Source: Savagea sp.
Lineage (GTDB): Bacteria > Bacillota > Bacilli > Bacillales_A > Planococcaceae
DNA: 7,145 nucleotides
NCBI GenBank assembly: GCA_030152585.1
Contig: JASLJC010000059.1
Coordinates: forward strand, 1-7,145
Reading direction: 5' to 3'
Position numbers and translations under genes: made by a program. Shown here piece by piece: positions 6,208 to 7,145 of the stretch (position 1 is the first letter of the stretch; every line of letters starts with the position of its first letter). Under the pieces are notes generated by a model. That model was not told the DNA's origin and did not search any database. It worked only from the letters and a program-made list of their open reading frames with translations.

Positions 6208-6573
6208 CTAGTCCTCCAATTCTTTGTGAAGTTTCTCCAAACCTTGCTCTAAATCAAGCGCCGTCAACACCTTTTCTAAGCGAATACCAAGCTCAATCAA
6301 CGTAATCGCAACGGCAGGTTGTATTCCCGTTAATACGACTCTTGCGCCCATCAGTTCAGACATTTGAATGACATCACCGAGTACTTTAGCAATAAAGGAG
6401 TCAATAAAGTCAATCGCAGTTAAATCAATTAAAACACCTGTTGCCGACGTTTTATGCAACTTTTCCATTAAATCTTCTTGTACTTGTAGAGCAGAGCGAT
6501 CATCTAACTCCCATTGAATTGACACAATCAATGTGTCGTACAACTTTAATATCGGAATACGCATCGGCATCAT
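6208..6573 (-). CDS. rsbS: RsbS, stressosome scaffold STAS protein
   Basis: A STAS-only protein that builds the stressosome core with RsbR and is the main binding partner and antagonist of RsbT. It has 121 residues and closely resembles B. subtilis RsbS, for example IPILKLYDTLIVSIQWELDD near the N terminus and VVLTGIQPAVAITLIELGI. The phosphorylation site IDSFIAKVLGD is intact, with Ser59 (codon 6397-6399), the residue RsbT modifies in the family. Starting at ATG 6573 gives that serine the B. subtilis number. A second ATG at 6570 is also possible, since two overlapping GGAG motifs (6579-6588) serve either. The start overlaps the rsbR stop (ATGA). Confidence 0.96.
   Translation of the reverse strand: MMPMRIPILKLYDTLIVSIQWELDDRSALQVQEDLMEKLHKTSATGVLIDLTAIDFIDSFIAKVLGDVIQMSELMGARVVLTGIQPAVAITLIELGIRLEKVLTALDLEQGLEKLHKELED
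6213..6217 (-). promoter_or_regulatory. Ribosome binding site deciding the rsbT start
   Basis: GGAGG on the minus strand lies inside the rsbS 3' end, 7 bases from ATG 6205 and 4 from GTG 6208. The spacing favours ATG. Confidence 0.65.
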
Positions 6574-7145
6574 AATGACTCCACCTCCACAATTTTACGA
6601 TTCGTTAAGCGTAATGCTTCTCGTACGCCACGTTGCAACGTACTCGTCGTTAAAAAATTGTCTAAGTCGATGCCGAGTGTGACGATCGTTTGTGCGATTT
6701 CTGGTCGAATGCCGACGAGCAAACATTGTGCACCGACGAGTCGAACGGCTTCTGCCGCTTGAATTAAATGATGCGCTACCATCGTATCGACAATTGGAAC
6801 ACCGGTAATATCGAGTAAAACGACTTCTGCACGTTGCTCAACGACACCTTCTAACAAATTTTCCATGATGAGGCGCGCACGATCCGTATCAATTGTACCG
6901 ACAAGTGGCATAATTGAAATTTTATCAAATACTGGAATTAAAGAGGCTGACAATTCTTGTAATGCCGTACGTTGTAATCGAACAGTACGTTCCCATTCCT
7001 CTGTAAACGCATTGACGATACTTTTACGTAACGGCTCAATCCATTTTAAATAAATATCGATGAATAGACGTAAATTGTCATTATTTACATATTGACGTTC
7101 TTCTAATACTGTAAAAGCAACCGCTGAGAAATTTTCAATCGCAAT
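6570..7145 (-). CDS. rsbR: RsbR, stressosome sensor/scaffold protein, 5' part missing
   Basis: A co-antagonist of RsbT that forms the stressosome with RsbS; its N-terminal globin-like, heme-free domain forms turrets thought to sense stress. The open frame continues through the window end, so 191 C-terminal residues are seen of about 275 usual in the family. Visible parts are the end of the N-terminal helical domain, the linker helix RTVRLQRTALQELSASLIPV, and the STAS domain. The STAS domain includes MPLVGTIDTDRA and VPIVDTMVAHH. These hold the threonines matching B. subtilis Thr171 (codon 6885-6887) and Thr205 (codon 6783-6785), both targets of RsbT. A TTG at 6953 is an internal leucine codon, not the start, because homology runs on upstream. 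The stop TGA overlaps the rsbS ATG. It is most like RsbRA by position, but paralogues exist. Confidence 0.95.
   Translation of the reverse strand: MAIENFSAVAFTVLEERQYVNNDNLRLFIDIYLKWIEPLRKSIVNAFTEEWERTVRLQRTALQELSASLIPVFDKISIMPLVGTIDTDRARLIMENLLEGVVEQRAEVVLLDITGVPIVDTMVAHHLIQAAEAVRLVGAQCLLVGIRPEIAQTIVTLGIDLDNFLTTSTLQRGVREALRLTNRKIVEVESL

Noticed and set aside
6570..6953. A 127-residue stand-alone STAS protein starting at 6953.
   Set aside because: The start codon is TTG and the frame continues upstream to the window end with clear RsbR linker-helix sequence, so it is the C-terminal part of rsbR.

Overview
The window is the general stress response (sigma-B) locus of a Bacillales bacterium. 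It is read almost entirely on the minus strand, so transcription runs from high to low coordinates. The evidence for the group is the complete order rsbR-rsbS-rsbT-rsbU-rsbV-rsbW-sigB-rsbX, with proteins closely resembling those of Bacillus subtilis as I remember them, plus strong GGAGG ribosome binding sites, CCA-encoding tRNA genes and A+T-rich spacers. I cannot fix the genus: Bacillaceae such as Anoxybacillus, or Exiguobacterium-like families, would all fit. I computed no GC value and ran no search.

Layout, in transcription order. From 7145 down to about 5800 lies the stressosome: rsbR (5' end outside the window), rsbS and rsbT. RsbR and RsbS form the large sensory scaffold that holds the kinase RsbT. 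Next are rsbU (phosphatase switched on by free RsbT), a well-formed sigma-B-type promoter at 4753-4777, and then rsbV (anti-anti-sigma), rsbW (anti-sigma kinase), sigB and rsbX (feedback phosphatase acting on the stressosome). An intrinsic terminator at 2507-2533 closes the operon. A separate gene, tex, fills 308-2449. A 168-base non-coding gap (140-307) follows, and then a tRNA operon: tRNA-Glu(UUC), 5 bases, tRNA-Lys(UUU), which runs off the window start.

How it works together, from family knowledge. Stress makes RsbT phosphorylate RsbS and RsbR and leave the stressosome. Free RsbT activates RsbU, RsbU dephosphorylates RsbV, and RsbV takes RsbW away from sigma-B. Sigma-B then transcribes rsbV-rsbW-sigB-rsbX from the internal promoter, and RsbX resets the stressosome. 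Every phosphorylation and metal-binding residue I could check is present, so the circuit looks intact.

The tex-tRNA gap holds the most unexplained structure. It has a near-perfect sigma-A promoter with an upstream A/T element resembling an UP element, a leader hairpin, and a long imperfect inverted repeat (17-18 nt arms, 25 nt loop) whose role I cannot assign. I found no sign of a new biological system, mobile element or CRISPR array. The locus is a canonical one with some regulatory details worth checking.
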